Origin: JAKFWI01 sp031399165
GTDB lineage: Bacteria > Pseudomonadota > Alphaproteobacteria > Caulobacterales > Aquidulcibacteraceae
NCBI GenBank assembly: GCA_031399165.1
Contig: JANNOO010000060.1
Coordinates: forward strand, 124,001-188,000
Length of the DNA: 64,000 nt
Direction: 5' to 3'
Shown: positions 26,161 to 36,931 of the stretch, piece after piece
How the letters are laid out: each line of letters starts with the position of its first letter
Position numbering within the stretch: position 1 is the stretch's first letter
Notes under the pieces: model-generated
What the model saw: only the letters and a program-made list of their open reading frames with translations
Databases searched by the model: none
Told to the model about the DNA's origin: nothing
Translations under genes and position numbers: made by a program

Positions 26161-26861
26161 GCGCGCTGGGCGGCGAATAGTTCTCCGCCGCCTTTTTTCG
26201 CGAGTTTCAGCAGCGCGGCGAATTCATCGTCGCTGAACGGGCGCTTTTCGCCAGTGGCCTGAATTTCGATCAGGCGGCCATCGCTCGACAGCACGAAATT
26301 GGCGTCGACGTCGGCTTCGCTGTCTTCGGGATAATCGAGATCCAGCACAGGAGCGCCCTTGTAGATGCCGCACGATACCGCAGCCACCTGGCCGGTCAGC
26401 GGATTCTTTTTCAGCACGCCCTCCTCGATCAGATAGGCGCAAGCGCGATCGAGCGCGACCCAGGCGCCGGTAATGGCCGCGGTGCGCGTGCCGGCGTCGG
26501 CCTGGAGCACGTCGCAATCGAGCGTGATCGTCCGTTCCCCCAGCGCGCCCAGATCCGCCACCGAGCGCAGCGCGCGGCCGATCAGGCGCTGGATTTCCTG
26601 CGTGCGGCCCGATTGCTTGCCCTGTGCAGCCTCGCGGCGCCCGCGCGTGTGCGTGGCGCGCGGCAGCATGCCGTATTCCGCCGTGATCCAGCCCTTGCCG
26701 CGTCCCTTCATCCACGGCGGCACGCTATCTTCCACCGAGGCGGCGCACAGCACATGCGTATTGCCGAATTTCGCCAGACAGGAGCCCTCGGCGTAGCGCG
26801 CGACGCCGCGCTCAAGGCTGACTTCGCGCATCGCATCGGCGGCGCGGCCGGAAGGTCTCAT
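26157..26861 (-). CDS. rph: Ribonuclease PH
   Basis: 234-residue phosphorolytic 3'-exoribonuclease that trims tRNA 3' ends. It carries MRPSGRAADAMREV, CAASVEDSVPPW, EYGMLPRATHTRGRREA and RTQEIQRLIGRALRSV, the last two forming the phosphate and RNA-binding site. Full length. It heads the rph-rdgB-hemW operon and is divergent from hrcA across a 137-bp gap. Confidence 0.97.
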   Translation of the reverse strand: MRPSGRAADAMREVSLERGVARYAEGSCLAKFGNTHVLCAASVEDSVPPWMKGRGKGWITAEYGMLPRATHTRGRREAAQGKQSGRTQEIQRLIGRALRSVADLGALGERTITLDCDVLQADAGTRTAAITGAWVALDRACAYLIEEGVLKKNPLTGQVAAVSCGIYKGAPVLDLDYPEDSEADVDANFVLSSDGRLIEIQATGEKRPFSDDEFAALLKLAKKGGGELFAAQRA

Positions 26862-26929
26862 CAGGCGTTCCTTTTACTGAAGGGCGCTGTTTGGCGCAGG
26901 CCGCGGGCGGCGTCCAGCGTAGACCCCCT

Positions 26930-26975
26930 AGCTTTGCCCCAGCTTTGCCTTGGCGGTCTGGCGTTGCTTCCATTG
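26930..26975 (+). promoter_or_regulatory. Possible heat-shock promoter and direct repeat upstream of hrcA
   Basis: CTTGGCG at 26949-26955 is followed after 14 bp by CCATTG at 26970-26975, resembling a sigma-32 promoter (CTTG...CCCCAT type) upstream of hrcA-grpE. Just upstream, AGCTTTGCC is repeated with an 11-bp period (26930-26938 and 26941-26949). No CIRCE inverted repeat (TTAGCACTC-N9-GAGTGCTAA) was seen. The match is loose. Confidence 0.3.
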
Positions 26976-26998
26976 CGGCGAACGTTACCTATGCGCCA

Positions 26999-28093
26999 AT
27001 GCCTGACCCCGCCCCGCCCCATGCGCTGTCCCTGCTGGACGCCCGCGCGCGCGAGATTTTCCGCGAGATCGTGGAGGCTTATCTGGAGACCGGCGAGCCG
27101 GTGGGCTCGCGGACGCTGTCCAGGCGCAGCGGGCTAACGCTTTCGCCGGCCTCGATCCGCAATTCGATGGCCGATCTTGAGGCCCTCGGCCTGCTCGATG
27201 CGCCCCACGCCATGGCCGGGCGCCGGCCAACGCAGACCGGCCTGCGCTTCTTCGTCGACAGCCTGCTGGAGCTGGGCGATCTCAACGACACCGAGCGCCG
27301 CGACATCGAAAATAAGCTGTCGCCCCAGGATTCTACACTGGAGGAGGCGCTGAACCGCGCCAGCGAATTGCTGAGCGGCCTGGCCGGCGGCGCCGGGCTG
27401 GTGCTGACGCCTGCGCGGGAAGCGCCGGTAAAGCACATCGAAGTGGTTTCGATCGGGGCTGATCAGGCGCTGGCCGTGCTGGTGTTCGAGGACGGCAATA
27501 TCGAAAACCGCGTCCTCTCCACCCCGCCAGGTTTGACGCCATCCGCGCTTCAGGAGGCGACCAATTACCTCAACGCCCGGTTCAAGGGCAAAACCCTGAG
27601 CGAGGCGCGTAGCGCCGCCGCCGAAGCCATGGTCAAGGACCGCGCCGCGCTGAACGAGACGGCCGCGTTTCTGGTGGATGGCGGTCTGGCCGAATGGTCG
27701 GGCGAGGATCCGCAGGCCGGGCGGGCGCTGATCGTGCGCGGGCGCGCCAATCTATTGCAGGACACCGAGGCGCTCGGCAATCTGGAGCGCGTCCGGCGCC
27801 TTTTTGACGATCTGGAGAAGGGCGAAGACCTGGTGCAGCTGCTCGATATCGCCCGGCAGGCTGAGTCCGTTCGGATTTTTATCGGGTCGGAGAATCCCCT
27901 GTTCTCGCTTTCGGGTTCCTCCCTGGTCGTCGCGCCCTATATGAACGCCCAGAGACGGGTCGTTGGCGCCCTAGGTGTCATCGGCCCGACCAGACTGAAC
28001 TACGCCCGGGTTATCCCGGTCGTGGATTATACCGCGCGCGTCATCGGCCGCATGCTGGACGCGCGCGCTGGCGAGCCGATCGAGAGGACGTAA
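26999..28093 (+). CDS. hrcA: Heat-inducible transcription repressor HrcA
   Basis: 364 residues from MPDPAPPHALSLLDARAREI. The N-terminal winged helix contains YLETGEPVGSRTLSRRSGL and SPASIRNSMADLEALG, the DNA-recognition helices that bind CIRCE. The middle and C-terminal domains (LVVAPYMNAQRRVVGALGVIGPTRLNYARVIP, split here only for reading) are typical and are thought to be stabilised by GroEL. The frame is open 36 codons upstream, but family alignment supports this ATG. Its TAA overlaps the grpE ATG by one base. Confidence 0.95.
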   Translation: MPDPAPPHALSLLDARAREIFREIVEAYLETGEPVGSRTLSRRSGLTLSPASIRNSMADLEALGLLDAPHAMAGRRPTQTGLRFFVDSLLELGDLNDTERRDIENKLSPQDSTLEEALNRASELLSGLAGGAGLVLTPAREAPVKHIEVVSIGADQALAVLVFEDGNIENRVLSTPPGLTPSALQEATNYLNARFKGKTLSEARSAAAEAMVKDRAALNETAAFLVDGGLAEWSGEDPQAGRALIVRGRANLLQDTEALGNLERVRRLFDDLEKGEDLVQLLDIARQAESVRIFIGSENPLFSLSGSSLVVAPYMNAQRRVVGALGVIGPTRLNYARVIPVVDYTARVIGRMLDARAGEPIERT

Positions 28094-28710
28094 TGGACGA
28101 AGCCGAAAAGCAGACCGAAGCGCCAGAGCCCGCCCCGGAAACCACCGAAGGCCCGACCAACGAAGAGCTTGCCTATCAGCAGGCCCAAGCCGAGATCGCC
28201 AAGCTGAAGGACGATCTGCTGCGCGCGCTGGCCGAAACGGAAAACACCCGCCGCCGCGGGGAGCGGCAAGCGCAAGAAGCGCGCGCCTACGCGATCGACA
28301 AGTTCGCGCGCGAATTGCTGCCGGTGGCGGATAATCTGGGCCGCGCGCTGGAAACGCTGCCGGAAGACATCCGCGCCAGCGCTGGCGATACGATTACGAC
28401 CTTCATCGAAGGCGTTGCTTTGACGGAGAAGGCGCTGCTGGAAGCATTCGGCCGCCACGGCGTGCGCCGAATCGGCGTCAAGGGCGAGGCGTTCGATTCA
28501 AACCTGCACCAGGCCGTCGCGCAGATTCCGTCCGACGCGCCTGCCGGTTCGGTCGCTGAAGTGTTCCAGCCCGGCTATATGCTCGCCGAGCGCACGTTGC
28601 GCCCAGCGATGGTGGCCGTGAGCGCCGGCGGCGCGCCCGCCGCGGCGCAAACGCCGCCCGCAAGCGAAAACGAGGCCCCGCGCGAAGGCAGGATCGACAT
28701 AAAGGTGTGA
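28093..28710 (+). CDS. grpE: Nucleotide-exchange factor GrpE
   Basis: 205-residue DnaK co-chaperone. The N-terminus is acidic and disordered, then a long coiled coil (AYQQAQAEIAKLKDDLLRALAETENTRRR). The beta-wing domain has the signature FDSNLHQAVAQIP, EVFQPGYMLAERTLRPAMVAV and ends in IDIKV. It overlaps hrcA by one base (TAATG), so the two are coupled. It converges on alkB. Confidence 0.96.
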   Translation: MDEAEKQTEAPEPAPETTEGPTNEELAYQQAQAEIAKLKDDLLRALAETENTRRRGERQAQEARAYAIDKFARELLPVADNLGRALETLPEDIRASAGDTITTFIEGVALTEKALLEAFGRHGVRRIGVKGEAFDSNLHQAVAQIPSDAPAGSVAEVFQPGYMLAERTLRPAMVAVSAGGAPAAAQTPPASENEAPREGRIDIKV

Positions 28711-28842
28711 GGTTTGCTGAAAAAATTTGGGGCGGGATGCGTACTTCCACTCTTGCGAGCGGCCGTGTTCGCACCCCGTCCCTTTCCTCACCTGTTAAGG
28801 CGAGTATCGATCTATCTGTGAAGACCGATCGATGACAGAAGG
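28711..28842. other. Convergent spacer between grpE and alkB
   Basis: 132 bp with no coding signal. It holds an imperfect long-range pairing, GGGATGCG with CGCACCCC about 30 nt apart, and two ATCGATC/GATCGAT copies (28806-28812 and 28827-28833) that together form an inverted repeat. No clear U-tract terminator is visible. Confidence 0.4.
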
Positions 28843-29520
28843 CTACGCCTGATCTGAAATTCGTAAAGCACTTTCTGCAGATATTTTTTGCGGCGGCTTC
28901 GTCACCCGCCGGAGCGTGAGGTTTATCCGTCCGCCGCCGGGAACAACGCGCGACGTGCCAGGGGTGATGCGATCGATGCCGTGGTAGAAGCAGCGCGCCG
29001 CGCCGGACAGAATCATCACATCGCCCGACGCCAATTTGAATGATCGCGCAGGCGCGTTGCGTACGGCGCCGCCCAACCGAAATTGCGCATCATCCCCGAG
29101 CGAAATAGAAAGAACCGGCGCGTCTTTTGCGGCCTCGTCCGCATCGACATGCAAGCCCATGCGCGCTGCGCCGCAATAGCGATTTACGAGGCACGATTCC
29201 GGCGGCGCCGGATAATCCGCGAGTTCGCTCCATAGATCGAGCAGCGCTTGTGGCATGGCCGGCCACGGCATCCCGGTTTGCGGATGCGCGGGCTCATAGC
29301 GATAACCGCGCGCCTGGTCCGTGAACCACCCAAGCGCGCCAAGGTTGGTCTGCCGCACGCTCATCGGCGCCCCGGAACGCGGCATGAGCGGCGTATAGAA
29401 CGGGGCGCTTTCCGCCGCCGCGAACACCGCCTCAACAAGCGATGTTTGCGCCCGCCGATCCAGCCATCCCGGCAGGAGCCTAAGCCCATTTGAGTCCGCT
29501 AATGGAGGGGTGTGCGCCAT
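28843..29520 (-). CDS. alkB: AlkB-type 2-oxoglutarate/Fe(II) DNA repair dioxygenase
   Basis: 225 residues from MAHTPPLADSNGLRLLPGWL. The iron ligands are His124-x-Asp126 in MGLHVDADE and His180 in CFYHGIDRI. 2-oxoglutarate is held by the Arg pair in RINLTLRR (Arg198, Arg204). NRYCGAARMGLHVD matches the substrate-lid region of AlkB. It reverses 1-meA and 3-meC lesions by oxidative demethylation. It is inserted on the minus strand between the two heat-shock operons, facing away from dnaK. The longer open frame upstream would run into the dnaK promoter region and is not used. Confidence 0.92.
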   Translation of the reverse strand: MAHTPPLADSNGLRLLPGWLDRRAQTSLVEAVFAAAESAPFYTPLMPRSGAPMSVRQTNLGALGWFTDQARGYRYEPAHPQTGMPWPAMPQALLDLWSELADYPAPPESCLVNRYCGAARMGLHVDADEAAKDAPVLSISLGDDAQFRLGGAVRNAPARSFKLASGDVMILSGAARCFYHGIDRITPGTSRVVPGGGRINLTLRRVTKPPQKISAESALRISDQA

Positions 29521-29643
29521 TGTTGGGCAGTGGACCGGCTCGCATGAAACATGCAAGCGAGCACAAAACACGAACGTCCCCGCCACAGCCGCCGCTGCAA
29601 AGGATTGCTTGCATCTTGAAATCGCACGAAGGATGAAGCGCGT

Positions 29644-29671
29644 CTTGTGAGGCCGTGGGGGCTTCCCATAT
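29644..29671 (+). promoter_or_regulatory. Putative sigma-32 heat-shock promoter of dnaKJ
   Basis: In the 268-bp gap before dnaK, CTTGTGA (29644-29650) is followed after 14 bp by CCCATAT (29665-29671). This is a good fit to the CTTGAA-N13-15-CCCCAT heat-shock consensus and sits about 115 bp before the dnaK ATG. A second CTTGAAA lies at 29615 without a matching -10 at the right distance. Confidence 0.55.
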
Positions 29672-29788
29672 CCACGCCATCGACGCCGGCTGGGCCGGTG
29701 AGAATCGTTGGGACGCATCGTCGAGAGACGCCTTCGGGGTCGCTCGAAATCGGCGGGCGTAGCCGCTTAGGACGAGGACGCGAGTAGC

Positions 29789-31711
<1,923 letters not shown>

Positions 31712-31755
31712 GCCATGCGCGGCACGCTATCCCAGCACGCTGAGGGCGCGCCGGT

Positions 31756-32874
31756 ATGACCACCGAGCGCGATTATTACGACGTTCTGGGCGTGGCGAAG
31801 GGCTCTGACCCTGCCACGCTCAAGAACGCCTATCGCAAGCTTGCCAAGCAATATCATCCTGATTGCGATGGCGGCTGCGAAAACAAGTTCAAGGAATTGA
31901 ACGAAGCCTACGCGATCCTGTCCGACCCGGAAAAGCGCGCGGCGTATGACCGCTTCGGCAAGGCTGGCGTCAATGGCGGCGGCCCGGGCGGCGCCGGCTA
32001 CACCGATTTCTCTGACATCTTCAACGACGTGTTCGGCGATGCGTTCGGCGACTTTTTCGGCCGCGCCAGCGGGCGGCGCGGGCCGCCGCGCGGCGCGGAT
32101 TTGCGCTACGATCTGGAGATCACGCTCGATCAGGCGTTCACCGGCATCGAGCGCGAGATCAAGGCGCCGGGCGCGCAGGTGTGCGAACCGTGCCGCGGTT
32201 CAGGCGCCGCAGAAGGCGCGCGCGCCGAAACCTGCACCACGTGCGGCGGCGCCGGACAGGTCGCGCATGGCGGGCTGTTCCGCGTGGTGCGCACGTGCCC
32301 CGCCTGCCACGGCATGGGCGAGACGATCCGCAATCCTTGCCGCTCATGCGATGGGCGCGGGGTGGTGCGCAAGGACAAGAAGCTAGCGGTGAAAATTCCG
32401 CCCGGCGTGGAAGATGGCATGCGCATTCGCCTCGCAGGCGAAGGCGACGCCGCCCCGCGCGGCGGCCAGCCTGGCGATCTCTACATTTTTCTTTCGCTTC
32501 GCCAGCATCCGTTATTCGAACGCAACGGCGCGGACCTGTTCTGCCGCGCCACTGTACCGATGACGACAGCCGCGCTGGGCGGGGAGATCGATATCCCAAC
32601 GATCTGCGGCAAACAGAGCAAAGTGACCATTCCGGAAGGCGCGCAAACCGGGCGCCGCGTGCGCGTCAAGGGCATGGGCATGCACGCGCTGCAGGCGCGG
32701 GACCGCGGCGATCTGCATGTCGAGCTGATCGTTGAAACGCCTTCCAAGCTCAACGCCAGACAACGCAAGCTGCTCCAGGAATTCGCCAATTCCTGCGATG
32801 AACTCTCCCACCCGGGGAGCACCGGATTCGTCGATCAGGCGAAACGATTCTTCGAAGCGCGGCAGAAAGGTTGA
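31756..32874 (+). CDS. dnaJ: Hsp40 co-chaperone DnaJ
   Basis: 372 residues, type I DnaJ. The J-domain carries HPD at 34-36. Its following loop is short and cysteine-bearing (HPDCDGGCENKFKELNEAY) compared with the usual HPDKN-rich loop. Then come a Gly/Phe-rich linker (FGDAFGDFFGRASG), four CxxCxGxG zinc repeats (CEPCRGSG, CTTCGGAG, CPACHGMG, CRSCDGRG) and the C-terminal substrate domain. It follows dnaK and is very likely in the same operon. Confidence 0.97.
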   Translation: MTTERDYYDVLGVAKGSDPATLKNAYRKLAKQYHPDCDGGCENKFKELNEAYAILSDPEKRAAYDRFGKAGVNGGGPGGAGYTDFSDIFNDVFGDAFGDFFGRASGRRGPPRGADLRYDLEITLDQAFTGIEREIKAPGAQVCEPCRGSGAAEGARAETCTTCGGAGQVAHGGLFRVVRTCPACHGMGETIRNPCRSCDGRGVVRKDKKLAVKIPPGVEDGMRIRLAGEGDAAPRGGQPGDLYIFLSLRQHPLFERNGADLFCRATVPMTTAALGGEIDIPTICGKQSKVTIPEGAQTGRRVRVKGMGMHALQARDRGDLHVELIVETPSKLNARQRKLLQEFANSCDELSHPGSTGFVDQAKRFFEARQKG

Positions 32875-32913
32875 CGCGCCCTGCCGGGTGAGTTGATCTG
32901 CCCGCTTTGGGGG

Positions 32914-32927
32914 CAGAAGGCCTTCTG
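32914..32927. repeat. 14-bp perfect palindrome between dnaJ and the DUF2339 gene
   Basis: CAGAAGGCCTTCTG is a perfect 14-bp palindrome, 15 bp before the TTG start of the DUF2339 gene. An overlapping CTGCCC...GGGCAG pair precedes it. It could be an operator or part of a weak hairpin; no U-tract follows. Confidence 0.45.
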
Positions 32928-32941
32928 GCGGGGGCCGCTCC

Positions 32942-35599
32942 TTGGCGGATTTTCCTGAATTCATACTGTTCACGCTGATATGCGCCGCGATCGCGACGTT
33001 GTCGGTGCTTGGCGGCGTGGCGTTTCGCAGGACGTCGCGCCTGCGCGATGCGCTGGCAATTGCCGAGGAGCGAATCCGCTACCTTGAAGACGCGCTGAAC
33101 GACATCATCGCGCAGGGTGTGTCGCCTGCAGCACCACAGCGAACGCCAGCGCCGATCCCGGCGCCGATCACCGACCCGGTAGCGCCACCCGCGCGCGCCG
33201 CGTTCGCGCCCGCGGCGCAACCCCAGGCACAGGCATATCCGCGCGAACCGTGGCTGGCGAAGATCGAGAAGGCTATCGCCTCCAACTGGCTGGTGTGGAT
33301 CGGCGGCGGGTTCATCGCGCTCGCGATCGTATTCATCCTGCGCTTTGCAATAGATGAAGGCTGGTTCGGGCCGCCCGCGCAACTAGCCGGCGCCTATCTG
33401 CTCGGCGCGGGTCTGATAGCCGGCGCCGAATACATGCGGCGGCGTCCACCCGCGGACGCTGCAAGCCAGCTCCGTAACCTGCCCGCGATCCTTTCCGCCG
33501 CCGGCCTGTTCGCGTTGTTCGCCGCGACCTATGCCGGCAACGCCAATTTCTTTCTGATCCCCACGGCGCTGGCGTTCGTGCTGCTCGCGCTGTGCGCGCT
33601 GGCGGCAATCATGCTGTCGCTGCGCTACGGCCCGTGGCTGGCTGCGCTTGGCCTTGGCGGCGGCTATCTGGCGCCAGCGCTTGTGCCGTTCGACAATCCA
33701 GCGCCAGCCGCCCTGTTCGGCTATGTGCTGGCGCTGACGGCTGCCGCGCTCGCGATCATAAAATTGCGCCGCTGGCGCGGCTTTGTCTGGCTGGCGGCGG
33801 GCGGCGCGCTGGTCTGGGGCGTTGCGTGGCTCTTGTTCGCTACGCCCGGCGGAGAGGCCGAAGCGGCGTTTTATCTGGTCGCGCTGGCGGGCATCGGCAT
33901 CGTGTTCGGCTGGGGCGAAGCTGGCGTTCTGCCGGCATGGCGCGACATCTGGCGCTTCCGCACAGAATGGAATGAATCGGTCTTTGCGGCGCACGCGCTG
34001 TTCGCGTCATCCGCGATCGTATTGCTGCTCCTTAGCGTGCAGACGGGGGCGCCGCTTATCGCGGCCGCCATCCTTGCGCTGTGTGCGTTGACCGCGGTGA
34101 TCGCCAGCGTGCGTGAAGGCTTTTCGCTTATGCCGCTCGGCGCCGCGGCGATCGCCATCGTTTCGATTCTGCTCTGGCCCGTTACACAGACCGGCGCCCC
34201 CGCCTATATCGGCGCGCTGATGCAGCTGGACGGCGCGCTTGGCTTCGTATTCAGCGGCGGCGGCTGGCTGATGATGGCGCGCAATCAGCGCGCGGGATAC
34301 GGCGCTGTGCTTGCGGCGCTCGGCCCGATCGCGGTTGTCGCGGCCACACACGAGACTGCGCCGCTGCTGCTACCCGGCGTGCGGTGGGCAGTGGCGGCGC
34401 TGATACTTGCCGGCATCAACGCCTTTGCGTTGGAGCGCCTGGCGCGCGGCATGCCAGTGGATGATCGCGGCAGCGGGCCGGTTGCGGCGTTCACGCTCGG
34501 CGCGGCGGCGGCGCTGACATTCGCGGTGTATTTCGCCATGCATGATTCCGGCCTCTGGCTCTCGGCGGCGCTGGCGATTCTGATCCCGATCATGGCGCAT
34601 CTGGATCTGCGGTTCAAATTGCCAGCGCTGCGCGGCGCCATCGCCACCATCACCGCGGTGGTGACGTGGAGGCTTATTTTCGGCTTCGAGGCCCTGAACC
34701 ACCCGCTCAATCCTACGCCGTTCTTCAATCAGTTGATCCCCGGCTATGCACTGCCGGCCTTGTGCCTCTGGGGCGCCGGCTGGCTTTACAGGCGCGGCGG
34801 CATGAAGGCCGACACCCGGCTTGTCGAACTGCTCGAGGTCACGGCGCTGATCGTCGCCGTTGCCGGAATCTCCTATGAAGCGCGGCATCTGGCGACGGGC
34901 GGCAATCTGCGCGCACCTGGCGCTTCCCTGATCGAGATCGGTCTGGACGCCAGTGCGTGGTTGGCGCTGGTGATCGGCCTTGCTGTCCGGTTCGGCCCCG
35001 AGCCGCGACGGGTGATCTTTTATGCCGAAGGCCTGCTGGCGATCGCAGCGGGCGCGTTGCTGCTGGTGTTCGCTGGCCTGACGCTGAACCCGTGGTGGGG
35101 CGAAATCCCGTCCCTGGCGCCGGGATGGCCAATCTTCAACGCGCTGCTGATCACCTATGGCGCGCCTGCCGCCTTGCTGGCGATCTATGCGATCATTAAG
35201 CGCCGGCAGGATTTCGGCGTGCGCGCCGAGATCGCTGGCGCGGCGGCGACGGTGCTCGCCTTCGTCAATATCACGCTGGAGATACGCCGCAGCTTTCATG
35301 GGCCGGACATGGCGGGCGAGCCAATCCTGCAATGGGAAGCGTGGAGCTACACCGCCGCCTGGACGGTGTTCGCCGGCGTGCTGCTCGCCCTGGGGTTAAT
35401 GCGCCATAAACCATCCTTAAGGTACGCCTCCCTCGCTGTGTTGCTTGCCGCGATCATCAAGGCGTTCGGATTCGACATGAGCGCGCTGACCGGCGTGCTC
35501 AGGGCGCTTTCTTATCTTGGCCTTGGCGCAACGATCATTGCGGTGGCGCTGATCTACCAGCGCTACGTTTTTCCCCGCGCGGCGAAGACCGTATCATGA
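32942..35599 (+). CDS. DUF2339 large polytopic membrane protein
   Basis: 885 residues of unknown function. One N-terminal helix (FILFTLICAAIATLSVLGGVAF, read in parts) is followed by a short coiled coil (RLRDALAIAEERIRYLEDAL) and a Pro/Ala-rich linker (about 60-95). Then come some two dozen hydrophobic segments, beginning with the family mark NWLVWIGGGFIALAIVFILR. The start is TTG with a G-rich site upstream; no ATG gives an intact first helix. It ends in a 4-bp overlap with dapB. Its position between dnaJ and dapB gives no clear functional clue. Confidence 0.82.
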   Translation: MADFPEFILFTLICAAIATLSVLGGVAFRRTSRLRDALAIAEERIRYLEDALNDIIAQGVSPAAPQRTPAPIPAPITDPVAPPARAAFAPAAQPQAQAYPREPWLAKIEKAIASNWLVWIGGGFIALAIVFILRFAIDEGWFGPPAQLAGAYLLGAGLIAGAEYMRRRPPADAASQLRNLPAILSAAGLFALFAATYAGNANFFLIPTALAFVLLALCALAAIMLSLRYGPWLAALGLGGGYLAPALVPFDNPAPAALFGYVLALTAAALAIIKLRRWRGFVWLAAGGALVWGVAWLLFATPGGEAEAAFYLVALAGIGIVFGWGEAGVLPAWRDIWRFRTEWNESVFAAHALFASSAIVLLLLSVQTGAPLIAAAILALCALTAVIASVREGFSLMPLGAAAIAIVSILLWPVTQTGAPAYIGALMQLDGALGFVFSGGGWLMMARNQRAGYGAVLAALGPIAVVAATHETAPLLLPGVRWAVAALILAGINAFALERLARGMPVDDRGSGPVAAFTLGAAAALTFAVYFAMHDSGLWLSAALAILIPIMAHLDLRFKLPALRGAIATITAVVTWRLIFGFEALNHPLNPTPFFNQLIPGYALPALCLWGAGWLYRRGGMKADTRLVELLEVTALIVAVAGISYEARHLATGGNLRAPGASLIEIGLDASAWLALVIGLAVRFGPEPRRVIFYAEGLLAIAAGALLLVFAGLTLNPWWGEIPSLAPGWPIFNALLITYGAPAALLAIYAIIKRRQDFGVRAEIAGAAATVLAFVNITLEIRRSFHGPDMAGEPILQWEAWSYTAAWTVFAGVLLALGLMRHKPSLRYASLAVLLAAIIKAFGFDMSALTGVLRALSYLGLGATIIAVALIYQRYVFPRAAKTVS

Positions 35600-36399
35600 G
35601 CCTGCGCATAGTCATTGCCGGGGCGACCGGCCGCATGGGCCGCGCGCTAATCCGCGCCGTCACCGAGGCCGATGACCTTATACTTGCCGCCGCCGCTGAG
35701 CGCGCGGACGCGCCTGAGGTTGGGGCAAAGATCGCTACGTTGGGCGGCGCGCAGCGCTCGGCAGCGTTGATCCATGGCGAACCGGCCGAAGCCGCGCGCG
35801 AAGCGGACATATGGATCGACTTCACCGTTCCCCGCGCCACCCTAACCGCGCTGACCGCGCTCGACCAAACGCCCGTGCGCGCTGCGATCATCGGCACCAC
35901 CGGCTTTGACGCAGCGGGCGATCAGCAGATCGCCGCGGCCGCCAAGCGGTTTGCGATCGTAAAGTCCGGGAATTTTAGCCTTGGCGTGAACATGCTGGCG
36001 GCGCTCGTGCGCCAGGCCGCCGCCCGGCTCGGACCGGATTGGGATATCGAGATCGTCGAAGCGCACCACAGGCGCAAGGTTGATGCGCCCTCGGGCACGG
36101 CGCTGCTCCTTGCGGAAGCCGCCGCCGAAGCGCGGAATCTGGCGCTGGACACGCAAAAAATCCCCCCACGTGATGGCGTGACAGGCCCCCGGCCAGACGG
36201 CATTGGCTTTGCCGTGGTTCGCGGCGGCGGCATTATCGGCGAGCACGAGGTGATTTTCGCCGCCGAAGAAGAATATCTGAAGCTTACGCATGTGGCGCTG
36301 GACCGCGCCTTGTTCGCGCGCGGCGCGCTGGCTGCCGCGCGTTGGGCAGCGGACAAACCACCCGGTCTTTATTCGATGGCCGACGTATTGGGCCTCTGA
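35596..36399 (+). CDS. dapB: 4-hydroxy-tetrahydrodipicolinate reductase DapB
   Basis: 267 residues. The Rossmann NAD(P)H site is VIAGATGRMGRALI. The catalytic block EAHHRRKVDAPSGTALLLAEA includes the conserved His-His and Lys. GEHEVIFA and LELTH-like (LKLTHVALDRALFA) segments complete the tetramerisation domain. It makes tetrahydrodipicolinate for lysine and diaminopimelate. It overlaps the upstream membrane-protein gene by 4 bp and its last 31 bp overlap the convergent DUF2244 gene. Confidence 0.97.
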   Translation: MSLRIVIAGATGRMGRALIRAVTEADDLILAAAAERADAPEVGAKIATLGGAQRSAALIHGEPAEAAREADIWIDFTVPRATLTALTALDQTPVRAAIIGTTGFDAAGDQQIAAAAKRFAIVKSGNFSLGVNMLAALVRQAAARLGPDWDIEIVEAHHRRKVDAPSGTALLLAEAAAEARNLALDTQKIPPRDGVTGPRPDGIGFAVVRGGGIIGEHEVIFAAEEEYLKLTHVALDRALFARGALAAARWAADKPPGLYSMADVLGL

Positions 36400-36881
36400 G
36401 CCCGCGCTCGCGACAGCGCTTCCTTCAGCGCCTCGGCGAACGCCGCACGCTCAAACGGCGCCAGAAATCCGGCCACATACACATCCGCCCCACCCGCCGT
36501 GATGCGCACAGCGCGGGGGTCATCCAGCACCCGCGCCCAGAGCGGGCTGACGGCATAATGCGTTTCGCGCGCGTCGGGCCGGCGGCGCGTGACCTGAATG
36601 GCGGCGGGCGAAACCACCACCCGTTCCCGCGCCCGCCCCGCGCGTTCGTTGGCATGAAACGCCCAGATCAGCGCCAGCACGTCGAGGCCCAAGAAGCCCG
36701 AAACCGGATAGGCGCCCTGCGCCAGAAAGAATGCAGCAGGGATGGCGTTGGCAATCGCGAAGGCGATGATCAACAGACGCCTGGCTTTCCGGCTGAGCGA
36801 ACGGTTTGGCGCCAAAACCGCATCCATCAGGACAGGCCCCTGCGCCACCGGCGCGCCAATGCGTTCCCAACGCGGCGTCAT
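36369..36881 (-). CDS. DUF2244 family membrane protein
   Basis: 170 residues from MTPRWERIGAPVAQGPVLMD. The family signature is VLAPNRSLSRKARRLLIIAF, leading into two adjacent transmembrane helices (about 38-56 and 62-80), followed by a soluble C-terminal part with WARVLDD and VYVAGFLAPFERAAFAEAL. Function unknown; members often sit near nth or cytochrome-oxidase genes in alphaproteobacteria. The next gene, nth, is divergent 50 bp away. The frame is open to about 37004, but that would overlap nth. Confidence 0.78.
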   Translation of the reverse strand: MTPRWERIGAPVAQGPVLMDAVLAPNRSLSRKARRLLIIAFAIANAIPAAFFLAQGAYPVSGFLGLDVLALIWAFHANERAGRARERVVVSPAAIQVTRRRPDARETHYAVSPLWARVLDDPRAVRITAGGADVYVAGFLAPFERAAFAEALKEALSRARAQRPNTSAIE

Positions 36882-36931
36882 GAACCCGAGCTTGCGCGCA
36901 ACGCGCCGCCGCGCCAAGCCTGAGAAGGCAG

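Noticed and set aside
26862..26998. CIRCE element upstream of hrcA
   Set aside because: No TTAGCACTC-N9-GAGTGCTAA or near match seen; HrcA targets such as groESL are probably outside the window.
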